A DNA stretch of 5,722 nucleotides, taken from the NCBI GenBank assembly GCA_902795755.1, contig CADBMO010000119.1, positions 1 to 5,722 on the forward strand, given 5' to 3'. Under the pieces are notes generated by a model, which ran no database searches, was not told the DNA's origin, and was given only the letters and a program-made list of their open reading frames with translations. The number at the start of each line of letters is the position of its first letter. Positions within the stretch are counted from its first letter, which is position 1. The position numbers and the translations under genes were made by a program. This document shows, one piece after another, positions 1-4,891 of the stretch. This stretch comes from an uncultured Erysipelotrichaceae bacterium (GTDB taxonomy: Bacteria > Bacillota_I > Bacilli_A > RF39 > UBA660).

Positions 1-31
1 ACATAAAAAAGAGTGATTAATCACTCTTTTT
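1..31 (-). terminator. Intrinsic terminator of the tag operon (palindromic, probably bidirectional)
   Basis: Positions 6-31 form a perfect 26-base palindrome with core GAGTGATTAATCACTC flanked by A and T runs. On the minus strand it folds into an 11-bp stem with a TTAA loop, followed by a run of six U. The tag stop codon (17-19) lies inside the loop. The plus strand also ends in five U followed by AT-rich sequence, so it could stop transcription arriving from the other side. What lies beyond position 1 is not visible. Confidence 0.85.
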
Positions 32-574
32 ATTATACATATCACATGATAATTCATGATCATTTATTACACCAATTGCTTGCAGGTATGAATATATAAT
101 AGTTGATCCAACAAATTTCATTTTACGTTTTTTTAAATCGTTTGATATAGTATCTGATAATTCTGATGTCGTTTTAAATATGTCATCTTTATTAATAATT
201 ACATTATTATTAGTAAAATGCCAAATATAATTAGAAAAAGTATCATATTCTTTTTGAATATCCATAAATATCTTTGCGTTATTTATTGCAGCTTTTATTT
301 TCAATTTATTTCTTATTATTCCTTTATTATTTAAAAGTGTATTTATTTTTTTATCATCGTAATTAGCTATTTCATGATAATTGAAATTATCAAAAGCATC
401 TTTAAAATTTTCTCTTTTATTTAAAATACATTCCCAAGATAATCCAGCTTGAAATGATTCTAAAAATAACATTTCATACAAATATTTGTCATCATAAGAT
501 GGTACTCCCCACTCTTTATCGTGATAAGCAACATATAGTGGGTTATCATCATTTACCCATTTACATCTTTTCAT
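17..574 (-). CDS. tag: DNA-3-methyladenine glycosylase I
   Basis: This base-excision repair enzyme removes 3-methyladenine from alkylated DNA in the cytoplasm. The 185-residue length matches the family. The N-terminus carries the family pattern RCxW (3-6), YHDKEWGVP (17-25) and LESFQAGLSW (38-47), followed by KRE and GIIRNKLKI. The zinc-snap ligands expected from E. coli Tag are all present: Cys4, His18, His173 and Cys177 (HELSC near the C-terminus). The base-pocket residues Tyr17, Glu39 and Trp47 are also conserved, so the enzyme is probably active. It is the last gene of the operon. Its ATG lies 14 bases inside the preceding gene in another frame, with only a weak AAGAAG-like binding site, so translation is probably coupled to the upstream gene. 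Its TAA stop lies in the terminator loop. Neighbouring genes show no other link to alkylation repair. Confidence 0.96.
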   Translation of the reverse strand: MKRCKWVNDDNPLYVAYHDKEWGVPSYDDKYLYEMLFLESFQAGLSWECILNKRENFKDAFDNFNYHEIANYDDKKINTLLNNKGIIRNKLKIKAAINNAKIFMDIQKEYDTFSNYIWHFTNNNVIINKDDIFKTTSELSDTISNDLKKRKMKFVGSTIIYSYLQAIGVINDHELSCDMYNKKSD

Positions 575-896
575 TTTTATTCTTCTTTTTAACTGGATTT
601 TTCACTAATTCTTTATCTATATATTTAATGCTTTTATATTCATTTAAACGAACAACAAATTCATCTATTACATCACCTTTAAACATCTTGGTAACATTAT
701 TAACAATAGATTTAATATCCCTTTCATTAATTGAACCAGAAGTTACTCCTGCTAGTGAAAAACTATTGCTACATTTTTCTTTTTCACCATCATAAATAAC
801 GTAGTTTACTTCAATGTAATGATCATTTTTATCAATTATTAATTCATGTTTTTCCTTTCCCATTTTTTTAGTTAAAATCAAAAAGTATTTTCCCAC
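561..896 (-). CDS. Hypothetical protein, 111 residues, GTG start
   Basis: I do not recognise a family. The product appears soluble, with no signal peptide and no convincing membrane segment. The N-terminal half reads as alternating short beta strands (KYFLILTKK, HELIID, YIEVNYVIYDG). A helix-like middle follows, including a stretch around SIVNNVTKMFKGDVIDEFVVRL, and the tail is lysine- and asparagine-rich (KNPVKKKNKNEK). This suggests a small alpha/beta fold, which is inference. The GTG start is chosen because AGGAGG at 902-907 lies 5 bases upstream; the first internal ATG (codon 12) has no comparable site. It lies 32 bases after the lipoprotein gene and overlaps tag by 14 bases, so it is an operon member. 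A function cannot be assigned. Confidence 0.8.
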   Translation of the reverse strand: MGKYFLILTKKMGKEKHELIIDKNDHYIEVNYVIYDGEKEKCSNSFSLAGVTSGSINERDIKSIVNNVTKMFKGDVIDEFVVRLNEYKSIKYIDKELVKNPVKKKNKNEKM

Positions 897-901
897 AATA
901 A

Positions 902-907
902 CCTCCT
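902..907 (-). promoter_or_regulatory. Shine-Dalgarno site fixing a GTG start
   Basis: The minus strand reads AGGAGG, then TTATT, then GTG. The perfect site and 5-base spacing select the GTG at 894-896 as the start of the 111-residue protein over the ATG eleven codons later. Confidence 0.8.
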
Positions 908-928
908 ATCTATAATAAAAGAAGATAA

Positions 929-1483
929 CTAGCAATCATCTTGCGCATCAATATCGCAAGCATCACCAGATACCTTTGCATTTATATTATCATATATTAG
1001 TTTTAAATCACTTTGTTCTTCTTTAGTTAGTTCATTTGAAGCGAAACCAGTCCCCTCCTTATATTCAATAATTTTACCATCTAAAACTCCTAATACAACT
1101 GGTTTATTTAATGATATATTATTATTGCTTAAAATGGTTTTCACATCATCATTAACACTATTAATATCAATATAATAAATAGCAGATGCATTAACATAAT
1201 CTAATACGTTAACCATGTTTCTAGATTCATTATCAGTTGCACTTCCAATAAATATAAAAGCAGAGTCATTTAAAAGTGATGATAACTTCTTATTATCAAC
1301 ATACACAAAATAGTTATTTTCTTTTACACTTACAGTTATATATTCATCTTTATTATTTAAACTTTCATATTCTTTTTTAAACTTAGATGAATCTACATTA
1401 TTTGTCTTAGTACTCTCTTTTTTACATGCACAAAGAGAAAATAATAAAATAATACATAATAGTATTTTAACAACTTTTTTCAT
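929..1483 (-). CDS. Lipoprotein with thioredoxin-like fold lacking the CxxC motif
   Basis: A surface-anchored lipoprotein of 184 residues. Residues 1-20 form a signal peptide (KK near the start, hydrophobic core, lipobox LCAC), with lipidation expected at Cys20. Lys/Asn/Ser-rich linker sequence follows. Residues ~55-145 resemble the thioredoxin-like lipoproteins of Bacilli, whose core reads roughly GxxxCPWCRNxVPVL. Here the matching segment is GSATDNESRNMVNVL (80-94), so the CPWC position is DNES (84-87) and both redox cysteines are gone. The strand that follows (AIYYIDIN), the cis-proline position (Pro128) and the DGK turn (135-137) are kept. Two cysteines remain near the C-terminus (176 and 184). 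Thiol oxidoreductase activity of the usual kind is therefore unlikely; a binding or structural role is inferred. The ATG start has AGGAGG 5 bases upstream, overlapping the stop of the preceding gene. Confidence 0.78.
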   Translation of the reverse strand: MKKVVKILLCIILLFSLCACKKESTKTNNVDSSKFKKEYESLNNKDEYITVSVKENNYFVYVDNKKLSSLLNDSAFIFIGSATDNESRNMVNVLDYVNASAIYYIDINSVNDDVKTILSNNNISLNKPVVLGVLDGKIIEYKEGTGFASNELTKEEQSDLKLIYDNINAKVSGDACDIDAQDDC

Positions 1484-1488
1484 TACTA

Positions 1489-1495
1489 CCTCCTA
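1489..1495 (-). promoter_or_regulatory. Stop codon fused to Shine-Dalgarno site (TAGGAGG)
   Basis: The TAG stop of the metallo-hydrolase (1493-1495) supplies the first bases of AGGAGG (1489-1494), which serves the lipoprotein gene 5 bases downstream. A ribosome terminating here sits on the next initiation site, which favours translational coupling. Confidence 0.8.
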
Positions 1496-2095
1496 TATAA
1501 CATAAACTTTATTATTATCATTTTTATTATAAACATAATAATTAATATTAGGTGTGATAACCTCATAATCATTTTTAATTATATTAATAAAATTATCTAC
1601 GTAATCTATGTTTATGTTACATTTATCCGTTTTATAGTGCATTGGTATTACTACCTTTGGTTTTAGATCCATAACAACTTCATATGCCTCTTTATAATCA
1701 ATCGTATATGTACCACCTACTGGTATTAATAATACATCTACATTTTTTATTTTATCTAATTGTTCCTTATTAAGTACGTGACCCAAATCTCCTAAATGAC
1801 ATATTCTAATACCTTCAGTTTCAATTATATGAATAATGTTATTACCACGTAACGCACCCATAGCATTATCATGAAAACTATTAACTTTTTCTATTTTTAT
1901 AGTACCTTTATTGTCTAAAATTGTCAAATTATCAGTATAATCATGATCATAATGATTATGTGATATAAGTGAATAGTTAACTTCTTCTTTATTAACATTA
2001 TACCCTATTGAATCATCAAATTGATCAATAATTAATATTTCTTCATCATTTTCAATTTTAAAACAAGCATGACCAACATGTGTTATTTTTACCAT
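1493..2095 (-). CDS. Metallo-beta-lactamase-fold hydrolase (UlaG-like, COG2220 type)
   Basis: A cytoplasmic Zn-dependent hydrolase of the metallo-beta-lactamase superfamily, 200 residues. It opens with the ITHVGHACFKIE strand typical of the UlaG-like branch. The metal ligands are visible: HNHYDH (46-51), matching HxHxDH; His75 in SFHD; Asp103 in HLGDLGH; and His153 in PMHYKT. The PVGGTYTID segment (125-133) is also characteristic of this branch. No signal peptide is present. All residues needed for a dinuclear metal site seem present, so it should be catalytic, but the substrate cannot be read from sequence. UlaG itself is a lactonase, while most relatives are uncharacterised. The ATG start has AGGAGG 4 bases upstream, and that site includes the rhomboid stop codon. 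It is the second gene of the operon. Confidence 0.9.
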   Translation of the reverse strand: MVKITHVGHACFKIENDEEILIIDQFDDSIGYNVNKEEVNYSLISHNHYDHDYTDNLTILDNKGTIKIEKVNSFHDNAMGALRGNNIIHIIETEGIRICHLGDLGHVLNKEQLDKIKNVDVLLIPVGGTYTIDYKEAYEVVMDLKPKVVIPMHYKTDKCNINIDYVDNFINIIKNDYEVITPNINYYVYNKNDNNKVYVI

Positions 2096-2099
2096 ATTA

Positions 2100-2106
2100 C
2101 CTCCTA
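2100..2106 (-). promoter_or_regulatory. Stop codon fused to Shine-Dalgarno site (TAGGAGG)
   Basis: The TAG stop of the rhomboid gene (2104-2106) runs into AGGAGG (2100-2105), 4 bases before the metallo-hydrolase ATG. This is the same arrangement as at 1489-1495, one gene further on. Confidence 0.8.
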
Positions 2107-2664
2107 AAAAACATAAAAACCAAAAACGAATCCTAGTGCTGCTCCTATTAAGTGCCCTAAGTGCGATACGTTGTCTTTTTTAAAAATACCAGATACTATT
2201 TCATTAACTACGTAAAATACACATATTAATATTAAAGTAATTGGTATTTTACCAGTTTCTATATTTACAAATGATGATAATACAATCATCATAAATACAA
2301 CGCCAGATGCCCCTAGTATCATTTTATTTTTGCTAAATATCATATTAATTATACCAGTTACTGCTGCCGTTATTAAAATCATAATAATTAAGTTTTTTGA
2401 ACCATACTTTTCCTCTATCATTGGCCCTATTAATAAAATATATAAAAAATTATTCATAAAATGTTGCCAATTAGCATGTCCAAATATATGAGTAATTAAT
2501 CTTACGTAAGTAAGAGGATTTAATAAACTACTACGATAACTTGAAAACAATATTTTATTAGTTTTACCATTAGTTATAAAATTTAATATAAATGCTAAAA
2601 ATGATATTAAAAAAAATGATAATACTACAACCGAGTTATATTGTAACTTATTTATTATTTGCAT
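2104..2664 (-). CDS. Rhomboid family intramembrane serine protease
   Basis: A six-helix membrane protease that cleaves substrates within or near transmembrane segments. It has 186 residues, the size of a minimal bacterial rhomboid core. Helices are visible at about 12-31, 66-82, 90-110, 119-134, 140-159 and 168-186. The nucleophile is Ser120 in GASG (118-121). The base is His168 in SHLGHLIGA, aligned with the HxxG motif of GlpG helix 6; a second histidine (171) occupies the usual glycine position. The HxxxN motif of the second helix is His68-Asn72 (HFMNN), and GHANWQH (62-68) matches the loop-1/helix-2 junction. All catalytic residues are present, so it should be active. The substrate is unknown. 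It is first in its operon, with a TATAAT promoter immediately upstream and GGTGAT as binding site 4 bases before the ATG. Confidence 0.93.
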   Translation of the reverse strand: MQIINKLQYNSVVVLSFFLISFLAFILNFITNGKTNKILFSSYRSSLLNPLTYVRLITHIFGHANWQHFMNNFLYILLIGPMIEEKYGSKNLIIMILITAAVTGIINMIFSKNKMILGASGVVFMMIVLSSFVNIETGKIPITLILICVFYVVNEIVSGIFKKDNVSHLGHLIGAALGFVFGFYVF

Positions 2665-2680
2665 TTATATCACCAATATA

Positions 2681-2709
2681 ATTATATAAAAAAACAAAAA
2701 AAAAGACAA
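2681..2709 (-). promoter_or_regulatory. Predicted sigma-A promoter of the rhomboid-tag operon
   Basis: On the minus strand TTGTCT (2704-2709) is followed by 17 bases and a perfect TATAAT (2681-2686). The -35 box lies in the 3' arm of the upstream terminator and the spacer is its U run. The expected start is near 2674, at the first G of GGTGAT, giving a leader of about 10 bases. Confidence 0.6.
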
Positions 2710-2722
2710 TTATTTTGTCTTT
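2690..2722 (-). terminator. Intrinsic terminator of the small membrane protein gene
   Basis: On the minus strand AAAGACAA (2715-2722) pairs with TTGTCTTT (2702-2709) around a 5-base loop (2710-2714), followed by a long T-rich run broken by one G. The TAA stop of the upstream gene (2710-2712) is inside the loop. The stem has only two G-C pairs, but the U run is strong. Confidence 0.75.
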
Positions 2723-3096
2723 ATCTTTCCAAGTGGACCATTTTCTGGTTTAACTTGTCTTGAAACTATTTTAATCTTCTCTGAATCTATATATTTATTT
2801 TCCCTTGCAGTAATAAAATCATTTATACCAAATCCTGCTAATACTAATCCGCCAATAAGTATTATTAATCCTCCATAGTTTAAATCATTAGTTTCAATAT
2901 ATGAACTAATTAATTTTTCTAAACTAAGACCAGTTACTGTAGTGCCCATTACAGCACCTACGGTAGATACTAAAGTGGCATTTTTATAATTTCTTTTATC
3001 TATTTCTCTTAATTCCTTAAATAGCTCATCTCTATTATTAATCATAGAAATAACTTGTTCATATTCCCTTAATTCTTTTTTAACTCTTTTTCTCAT
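2710..3096 (-). CDS. Small two-helix membrane protein, unknown function
   Basis: A 128-residue protein with no family I recognise. Residues 1-38 are highly charged and probably form an amphipathic or coiled-coil helix (repeated E/K/R with spaced hydrophobics). Two glycine-rich hydrophobic segments follow, at about 40-59 and 75-95, separated by a short loop. The C-terminal 33 residues are basic and include VSRQVKPENGPLGK. With both ends positively charged, an N-in/C-in hairpin topology is plausible (inference). The Gly-rich helices suggest close helix packing or oligomerisation. The ATG at 3094-3096 has AAAGGGGA upstream at a normal distance. It appears to be transcribed alone, with its own predicted promoter and terminator. 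Confidence 0.8.
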   Translation of the reverse strand: MRKRVKKELREYEQVISMINNRDELFKELREIDKRNYKNATLVSTVGAVMGTTVTGLSLEKLISSYIETNDLNYGGLIILIGGLVLAGFGINDFITARENKYIDSEKIKIVSRQVKPENGPLGKIKTK

Positions 3097-3126
3097 AATA
3101 ATCCCCTTTCATAAATACGAGCACCT

Positions 3127-3155
3127 AGTTTAGCACAAAAAAACAAGTATGTCAA
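3127..3155 (-). promoter_or_regulatory. Predicted sigma-A promoter of the small membrane protein gene
   Basis: A perfect TTGACA (3150-3155), a 17-base spacer and TAAACT (3127-3132, 4 of 6 matches) lie on the minus strand. The -35 box is inside the 3' arm of the sulfurtransferase terminator. The expected start near 3120 leaves a leader of about 25 bases containing the AAAGGGGA binding site. Confidence 0.6.
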
Positions 3156-3173
3156 ATCATTTGTCATACTTGT
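3137..3173 (-). terminator. Intrinsic terminator of the TtcA-family gene
   Basis: ACAAGTATG (3165-3173, minus-strand reading) pairs with CATACTTGT (3143-3151). A single mismatch separates this 9-bp stem from a further 4-bp stem capped by a 3-base loop. The loop is exactly the TGA stop (3157-3159). Seven U (3137-3143) follow. Structure and U run together make this a strong call. Confidence 0.88.
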
Positions 3174-3981
3174 CTAAAAAGTCATATTTTTTGCCTTTCG
3201 TTTTATACGCTCTCATCATATCTAAATTAACGTTTTCAGTTGATCTAAAAATATTAAATGGTATAAAATCACTCTCTTTTTCTAATTTTTCAATTAATTT
3301 TTTTATCTTTAATCTTTTAGATTTATCTTCATCAAAGCTTGCTTCTTCAGTAAACCTACAAGCACAGTTAATAAACGTCAATTTATTATATTTAGCCCAT
3401 GCTTTTATATCACGCTCTCTAACCAAATATAAAGGCCTTATTAATTCCATACCAGGAAAATTATCACTATGAAGCTTTGGCATCATTCCTTTTATTTCAC
3501 CACCATATATTATACTTAATAAAGTAGTTTCTATAACGTCGTCAAAATGATGCCCAAGAGCTATTTTATTACATCCTAATTCTCTTGCAAAAGCATATAA
3601 ATTACCACGTCTCATTCTTGCGCATAAATAACATGGATTACCTTCTTCTAAATTTGTAACCGTTTCAAATATATCACTTTTAAATACGTTTATATCTATA
3701 TTTAATATTTTAGCATTTTCTTCAATCATTTTTGCATTTAAAGCATTATATCCAGGATTCATTACAATATATTTTAAATCAAATTTAATATTACCATGTT
3801 TTTGTAACTCTTCCATACATTTAGCTAGTAAAAAAGAATCTTTTCCACCAGATATACATACAGCTATTTTATCTCCTTCTTTAATTAATTTATAGTCTCT
3901 TACAGCACGAGTAAATAATCTATATATATCTTTTCTAAACTTTACAATTATACTTCTTTCAATTTCTTTATAACGTTCCAT
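3157..3981 (-). CDS. TtcA-family tRNA sulfurtransferase (tRNA 2-thiocytidine synthetase type)
   Basis: A cytoplasmic PP-loop ATPase of the TtcA type, which in E. coli thiolates cytidine 32 of tRNA through an adenylated intermediate and a [4Fe-4S] cluster. The 274 residues include the PP-loop CISGGKDS (42-49), the CxxC pair Cys117/Cys120 in NPCYLCARMRRG, the GHHFDDVIET motif (143-152), and a third cysteine position in NCACRFTE (Cys206 or Cys208). These three cysteines match the cluster ligands of TtcA. The extra zinc-finger cysteines of TtuA are absent. IRPLYLVRERDI (181-192) is also typical of the family. The E. coli modification is not established for this lineage, so the exact target base is uncertain. 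The ATG start has AGGTGAT close upstream. It is transcribed alone. Confidence 0.9.
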   Translation of the reverse strand: MERYKEIERSIIVKFRKDIYRLFTRAVRDYKLIKEGDKIAVCISGGKDSFLLAKCMEELQKHGNIKFDLKYIVMNPGYNALNAKMIEENAKILNIDINVFKSDIFETVTNLEEGNPCYLCARMRRGNLYAFARELGCNKIALGHHFDDVIETTLLSIIYGGEIKGMMPKLHSDNFPGMELIRPLYLVRERDIKAWAKYNKLTFINCACRFTEEASFDEDKSKRLKIKKLIEKLEKESDFIPFNIFRSTENVNLDMMRAYKTKGKKYDFLDKYDK

Positions 3982-3996
3982 AAAATCACCTATTGT

Positions 3997-4026
3997 ATTA
4001 TAACATAAAAATACAAGTTATGTTAT
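3997..4026 (-). promoter_or_regulatory. Predicted promoter of the TtcA-family gene (extended -10)
   Basis: TGTTATAAT on the minus strand gives an extended -10 (TATAAT at 3997-4002). ATAACA (4021-4026), 18 bases upstream, matches the -35 consensus at 4 of 6 positions. The expected start is near 3990, at the first G of GGTGAT, leaving a leader of about 9 bases. The -35 box overlaps the stop codon of the upstream gene. Confidence 0.5.
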
Positions 4027-4039
4027 AACTCGTATTTTT
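4006..4039 (-). terminator. Probable intrinsic terminator of the four-repeat protein gene
   Basis: On the minus strand a 15-base arm (4025-4039) pairs with 4007-4021 across a 3-base loop, with one G-U wobble and no mismatch. The stop codon TAA (4023-4025) spans the top of the stem and the loop. The five U belong to the 3' arm and are followed by AUG, so the unpaired U run is short; efficiency is uncertain. Confidence 0.6.
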
Positions 4040-4835
4040 CTATTGTATCTTCATCTAAATATACTTTATTTAATAAGCACTTTGGTACAACCATATTTTT
4101 ATCTTCATATGCTTTTATAAATGCGTTAACGGTTAGTTTTACCTTATTTCTATAATGACTATACCAAGAATATACAGACGAACCATCTTTAAAATGCATC
4201 TCTTCTTTTGTTGTATTTTTAAATTTTTTATCATCATCCATTAAAAGAAACTCATAGAATTTATCCAAAAATTTTCTTGTTTCATATTTTTTATACTGCT
4301 TTTGAACAGTAACTGAATACTCATCACTTGCAGACATTATTGTTTTTTTATTTATAACCCACCATCTATATACATTTGAACCATCTTTAAAAGTTATATT
4401 AGATTTTGAATAAAACTTATTTAAATCATCTATATTTAAAAACTCAATTATTCTTCTGTTTTTATACTTTTCATAATCTTTTTGAATTCTTATAGAATAC
4501 TCATCATTGGAACTAAGAATTTCATCTTTTGTATTACGACTAAAAAACCATTTCGCCATACCTGTTCCATCAGAAAACCTAAGATCATCCTTTGATCCAT
4601 TAAACTTATCTAAATTTCTTTCTTTTGAAAACTCTATTAAATGTTTATTACTATATAGCAAGTACTGTTTTTGAATTATCTTAGAATAATCATCATCACT
4701 AGATAAAATTCTATCTTTGTTATGTTTCCAAAAATCAAATACTGGTTTCTTATCACTAAACAAAAGATTACTTTTGCTATAAAACTTATTTATATCCATA
4801 ATATTTGCAAATTCTATTAGTTTACTTTCTTTCAT
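4023..4835 (-). CDS. Four-repeat protein of unknown function
   Basis: A 270-residue soluble protein with no signal peptide or membrane helix, built almost entirely from four degenerate repeats of about 60-64 residues. Each repeat runs: hydrophobic start (LIEF at 6 and 66, IIEF at 129, YEF at 194); a KF or KFYSKSN segment; FxDG (26, 87, 149, 215); an aromatic cluster with tryptophan (36, 96, 158-159, 224); ILSSxDEYS; and IQKQYxxY (53, 117, 177). Repeat 4 has lost the last two motifs. Charge is high throughout. The spacing of the DG...W elements recalls helicase-associated-type repeats, which are DNA-binding; this is a weak resemblance only. The start is the ATG at 4833-4835 with AAAAGGGG upstream. 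An in-frame TTG 12 codons earlier falls within the promoter and is rejected. It has its own promoter and terminator. Confidence 0.83.
   Translation of the reverse strand: MKESKLIEFANIMDINKFYSKSNLLFSDKKPVFDFWKHNKDRILSSDDDYSKIIQKQYLLYSNKHLIEFSKERNLDKFNGSKDDLRFSDGTGMAKWFFSRNTKDEILSSNDEYSIRIQKDYEKYKNRRIIEFLNIDDLNKFYSKSNITFKDGSNVYRWWVINKKTIMSASDEYSVTVQKQYKKYETRKFLDKFYEFLLMDDDKKFKNTTKEEMHFKDGSSVYSWYSHYRNKVKLTVNAFIKAYEDKNMVVPKCLLNKVYLDEDTIEKYEL
4095..4823 (-). repeat. Four tandem ~60-64-residue protein repeats
   Basis: Repeat units by residue are about 5-64, 65-127, 128-188 and 189-247, corresponding to 4644-4823, 4455-4643, 4272-4454 and 4095-4271. The shared core is F-x-D-G-S-x-V-Y-x-W-W followed by S-x-D-E-Y-S and I-Q-K-Q-Y. 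The units are clear at the protein level but strongly diverged in DNA, so the duplication is old. Repeats 1 and 3 share KFYSKSN; repeats 2 and 3 share SDEYS/SNDEYS; repeat 4 is the most decayed. Confidence 0.85.
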
Positions 4836-4879
4836 AAAAAAGCCCCTTTTCTTGGTGCAATATAGTACCAAAAAAAGGG
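4836..4879 (-). terminator. Intrinsic terminator of the cation exporter gene
   Basis: On the minus strand 4865-4879 pairs with 4844-4858 around a 6-base loop (TATATT). The 15-position stem contains one U-G wobble and one A-C mismatch. It is followed by GC and six U (4836-4841), which end directly at the ATG of the next gene. The 3' arm holds the AAAAGGGG binding site of that gene. As DNA this is also a 36-bp dyad, so an operator role is an alternative reading. Confidence 0.7.
4843..4850 (-). promoter_or_regulatory. Shine-Dalgarno site fixing the start of the four-repeat protein
   Basis: AAAAGGGG lies 7 bases upstream of the ATG at 4833-4835. It supports that start over the upstream in-frame TTG at 4869-4871, which has no binding site and lies ahead of the predicted transcription start. 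Confidence 0.75.
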
Positions 4880-4890
4880 TAAAATGTCAA
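4862..4890 (-). promoter_or_regulatory. Predicted sigma-A promoter of the four-repeat protein gene
   Basis: A perfect TTGACA (4885-4890), a 17-base spacer and TACTAT (4862-4867, 4 of 6) lie on the minus strand. The -35 box begins 2 bases after the exporter stop codon. The expected start is near 4855, inside the 3' arm of the exporter terminator, so mRNA made here lacks the 5' arm. Confidence 0.7.
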
Positions 4891-4891
4891 A

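Noticed and set aside
6..31. Perfect 26-base palindrome as an attachment site or operator
   Set aside because: Its position on the tag stop codon, the flanking A and T runs and the absence of any integrase make a terminator the simpler reading.
454..795. Plus-strand open frame of 113 codons
   Set aside because: It lies antisense across tag and the 111-residue gene, has no convincing binding site, and its protein looks like a reverse-complement shadow with low complexity.
897..928. Possible promoter or terminator between the lipoprotein gene and the 111-residue gene
   Set aside because: The 32 bases are AT-rich and contain a Shine-Dalgarno site, but no -35 box at proper distance and no stem were found.
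3157..3159. TGA read as tryptophan (mycoplasma-type code)
   Set aside because: The TGA sits in the loop of a strong terminator right where the protein family ends, and visible tryptophans use TGG, so the standard code fits.
3149..3472. Plus-strand open frame of 107 codons
   Set aside because: It is antisense to the well-supported TtcA-family gene and starts within that gene's terminator; no independent coding signal.
4836..4871. Upstream TTG start adding 12 residues to the four-repeat protein
   Set aside because: The added codons cover the -10 region, the predicted transcription start and the Shine-Dalgarno site, and the extra peptide is outside the repeat pattern.
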